A program made the translations under genes and the position numbers. Source: Rugamonas apoptosis (GTDB taxonomy: Bacteria > Pseudomonadota > Gammaproteobacteria > Burkholderiales > Burkholderiaceae_D). From it: a stretch of DNA of 64,000 nucleotides. Shown piece by piece: positions 61,797 through 64,000 of this stretch (position 1 is its first letter; each line of letters opens with the position of its first letter). Below the pieces are notes generated by a model, which was given only the letters and a program-made list of their open reading frames with translations, ran no database searches and had not been told where the DNA came from. The stretch is from positions 1 through 64,000 of the forward strand of contig NZ_JACEZU010000008.1 in the NCBI RefSeq assembly GCF_014042355.1, written 5' to 3'.

Positions 61797-64000
61797 TCAG
61801 TAGAAGCTGTAGCCTGCACGCAGGCCGAAGGTGCGGCGCGGCATATAGGTGGCGATACTGAGGGCGGCGATCTGCGTGCTGGTGGCATAGACCTGACGGT
61901 CCTCCAGGTTGTAGACGTGGGCATTGACGGTCCAGCGCTTGTCGGCGCTTTGCCAATCAAGGTTCAGGTCGGTCTTGCTGTACGCCTTGCGATAGCCTAG
62001 CAGCGGATTGGGGTCGCTCAGGTTGTCGATCACGGCAAAGCTGCCGCTCTGCCAGAACGACTGTATCGATGGCGTCAGCTGGCCGCCCGCACCCAGCTGA
62101 TAGGTATGGGCATAGCGGGCCCGCGCGCTGAACTTCGGCGCGTTGGGCAAGCGTCGGTCGCTGTTATCGAGCGGGCTGGCATTGATGGGTGTCGGCGCGT
62201 AGTTGTTGTACAGGGAGTCGATCGCATGGGCGTTGTCGATGCCCGGCGCGACCTTGCCGAACCGGGCGTCCAGATAGGTGAAAAATCCTTGCAGCTGGTC
62301 GCTGCGCGTGATGCGCCAGTCGACTTCGGTCTCGATACCACGCACGCGGGCGGTGGCGGCGTTGCCCGTCACGGCAGCGTTGTTGCCCGAGAGGTTTTTG
62401 CCGATGGTGCTGACTTGCAAATCCTTGTAATCCATGCTGAAGGCGGTGAGGTTGACACCGAGCGTGTCGCGCAGCAGGCGGCCGCGCCAGCCCGCCTCGA
62501 AGCTGGTCAGGGTTTCCGGCTTATAAGTCAGGTATTCGCTCGCCACGTTGGGCGTCACGCCGCCGCCACGGTAGCCGGTGGCGACCGTCGCATACAGCAA
62601 GGAGCTGCGGCCCAGGTCGAACTCGGAAGTGACCTTATAGCTGGTGTTGCGCGAGCTGGTGGCGCCGTAGGCGTTGACCGGCGCACCGAAGGGAACGCTG
62701 CACGGCAGATTGTTCGCCTGCGACAGCAGCGTGCCGTACAGGCAAGCCTGGGTGTCGGTGTTGGTCAGCGCGGTATCGCGGGTGCTGCGCAGGCCCAGCG
62801 TCATACGCATCGCCGCCGTCAGGCTGTAGGTGGCCTGGCCGAACACGGCCTTGGAGGTGTTGCGCAGTTCATTGTTGCGCACGGCGATATCGACATCGCC
62901 ATAGCCGGACGGCAGATTGCCGGCGCCGGGGGCGTACGCCAGGCCGGCCGGCAATACGCTCGCCAGGGGCGCCGGCAAGGCGTTGCCGACCCGCACCGCG
63001 TACAGGCCGGATTGCTTGTCACGATAGGCGTACAGGCCGCCAACCAGCTTGAGCCGGTCGCCCTCGTAATTGAGGTTCAGCTCGTGGCTCTGGGTGCGGG
63101 TCTGGTTGTCGTGGTTGGTGTAACTGAAAATGCCGGAATTGAAATCGACGCCGTCGTTGACCAGCCTGGTCAGCCCGGCAAGATACGTCAGGGCCCAGTC
63201 GTCGTTGAGGTTCCAGACCAGCGAGGAACGCAGACCGGACTGGGTCAGCGCCTTGCGGATATCGGTGCCGGCACCGCCACTGCCGATACCGCCGACGTTG
63301 CGATCGACCGGCAGCGTGACGCGCGCACCGAGTGTGCCGGCCGCGATGTTCGCGTCCGGGTAATAATTGTAGGCCACGCTGTGGATGGCCGAAATCGTCC
63401 CCTGGTCTTCCAGTCGGCTCAGCGAGACGTTCCATTTCAGCTCATCGGTCAATTGCCAGGCCGCGGCAAGGCGCGCGCTCGACAGGTTGATCTTACCGTA
63501 GCGCGCAGACACGGCGCCGCCAGCCTCATCGCCGTCGCTGGTGCGGCGCAGCAGCGCGGCGCGCAACTGCAAGGTGTCGGACACGGGCACATTGAGCACG
63601 CCACGCACCGTCACGTCATTGTGCTCGCCGTACGCGGCATCGCCCGACAGTTCGTGGCGTGCGCTCGGACGCGCGGTGATCACGTTGACCACGCCAACCG
63701 TGGCATTGCGCCCGTAGACCGTGCCTTGCGGCCCGCGCAATGCCTCGATCCGGCTGACATCGTACTGGCCCAGGCTCATGATCTGATAGTTGGGCTCGTA
63801 GATGCCATCGACGTGAACCGCCACTGTCGAATAGCCACCGAAGCTGGCGTTGCTGCCGATGCCGCGCATGGAGAAGCCGTTGCTGGCGACGGCCATGTTG
63901 GGAATCGACGAGGCAATATCGACCAGCGCGGTGATGCCCTGGGCGTCCAGCGCTTTCTGGCTCACCACGCTGACCGAAAGCGGCGCCTTGGAGAGTACTT
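61797..64000 (-). CDS. TonB-dependent receptor (N-terminus beyond window)
   Basis: Outer-membrane receptor, about 734 residues visible; its start lies past base 64000. The visible N-terminal end is the plug (APLSVSVVSQKALDAQGITA, then IPNMAVASNGFSMRGIGSNA, and ISRIEALRGPQGTVYGRNAT). The barrel follows and ends in the C-terminal strand TYMPRRTFGLRAGYSFY with terminal Tyr. Sequence style matches the large family of plant-oligosaccharide or aromatic-ester receptors of Sphingomonads and Oxalobacteraceae rather than siderophore receptors. It is the first visible gene of the five-gene esterase operon and would take the substrate across the outer membrane. Confidence 0.93.
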   Translation of the reverse strand, partial: VLSKAPLSVSVVSQKALDAQGITALVDIASSIPNMAVASNGFSMRGIGSNASFGGYSTVAVHVDGIYEPNYQIMSLGQYDVSRIEALRGPQGTVYGRNATVGVVNVITARPSARHELSGDAAYGEHNDVTVRGVLNVPVSDTLQLRAALLRRTSDGDEAGGAVSARYGKINLSSARLAAAWQLTDELKWNVSLSRLEDQGTISAIHSVAYNYYPDANIAAGTLGARVTLPVDRNVGGIGSGGAGTDIRKALTQSGLRSSLVWNLNDDWALTYLAGLTRLVNDGVDFNSGIFSYTNHDNQTRTQSHELNLNYEGDRLKLVGGLYAYRDKQSGLYAVRVGNALPAPLASVLPAGLAYAPGAGNLPSGYGDVDIAVRNNELRNTSKAVFGQATYSLTAAMRMTLGLRSTRDTALTNTDTQACLYGTLLSQANNLPCSVPFGAPVNAYGATSSRNTSYKVTSEFDLGRSSLLYATVATGYRGGGVTPNVASEYLTYKPETLTSFEAGWRGRLLRDTLGVNLTAFSMDYKDLQVSTIGKNLSGNNAAVTGNAATARVRGIETEVDWRITRSDQLQGFFTYLDARFGKVAPGIDNAHAIDSLYNNYAPTPINASPLDNSDRRLPNAPKFSARARYAHTYQLGAGGQLTPSIQSFWQSGSFAVIDNLSDPNPLLGYRKAYSKTDLNLDWQSADKRWTVNAHVYNLEDRQVYATSTQIAALSIATYMPRRTFGLRAGYSFY

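Overview
The window reads as a chromosomal segment of a high-GC, Gram-negative betaproteobacterium, most likely Oxalobacteraceae (Massilia/Duganella type). The reasons are strong G/C third-position bias, a Burkholderiales-type porin, TonB and RND systems, abundant LysR regulators, a PAS-GGDEF-EAL protein and a branched-chain keto-acid dehydrogenase operon. This placement is inferred from protein style; no search was run. No rRNA, tRNA, CRISPR array, intact insertion sequence or prophage was seen.

Layout. 1-5738 (minus): heavy-metal-type RND efflux genes (outer membrane factor, adaptor, pump cut by the window edge), a small lipoprotein, and an OmpR/HisKA two-component pair. 5862-8257: a DUF455 ferritin-like protein and a secreted-protein/DUF2145 pair. 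8352-11878: the glutarate catabolic locus gcdR-gcdH-gcdG, with a good LysR operator in the divergent gap. 11971-13554: a HAD lipoprotein, an AT-richer small membrane gene and an apparently N-terminally truncated yajD. 13628-16351: a large surface lipoprotein. 16376-22478: four two-component genes in one direction (membrane hybrid kinase with an ABC-type sensor domain, stand-alone receiver, FixJ-like regulator, soluble receiver-kinase), then an orphan cheD. 22519-28790: a four-CBS PAS-GGDEF-EAL protein divergent from a TPR/GT41-like glycosyltransferase and a DUF2252 kinase-like protein.

28834-37426: a catabolic locus (DUF1445 putative D-glutamate cyclase, MFS transporter, fused 5-oxoprolinase, porin, cache protein) with a divergent LysR gene. 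37502-39242: a methyl-accepting chemotaxis protein preceded by a consensus promoter and a terminator-like hairpin. 39498-45558: acnB with its terminator and an operator-like palindrome, then an MHS-family carboxylate symporter, a ModA-like binding protein and a LysR gene. 45621-48806: cupin, LysR, D-galactonate dehydratase and DinB. 48848-53871: the bkd operon (E1 alpha, E1 beta, E2, E3). 54159-56795: an FAD amine-oxidase-like protein and an SLC13/ArsB-like permease. 56934-64000: an esterase cluster (TonB receptor, esterase, SGNH hydrolase, alpha/beta hydrolase, tannase-family esterase), ending with a terminator.

Together the genes suggest a versatile soil or plant-associated heterotroph that takes up and degrades organic acids, amino-acid breakdown products, sugar acids and ester-linked plant aromatics, each locus with its own LysR-type or two-component control. 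The most unusual points are the promoter-hairpin unit before the chemoreceptor gene, the pairing of a DUF1445 protein with 5-oxoprolinase, the ABC-sensor phosphorelay cluster ending in a truncated coupled ORF, and tandem repeats placed at the ends of several genes.
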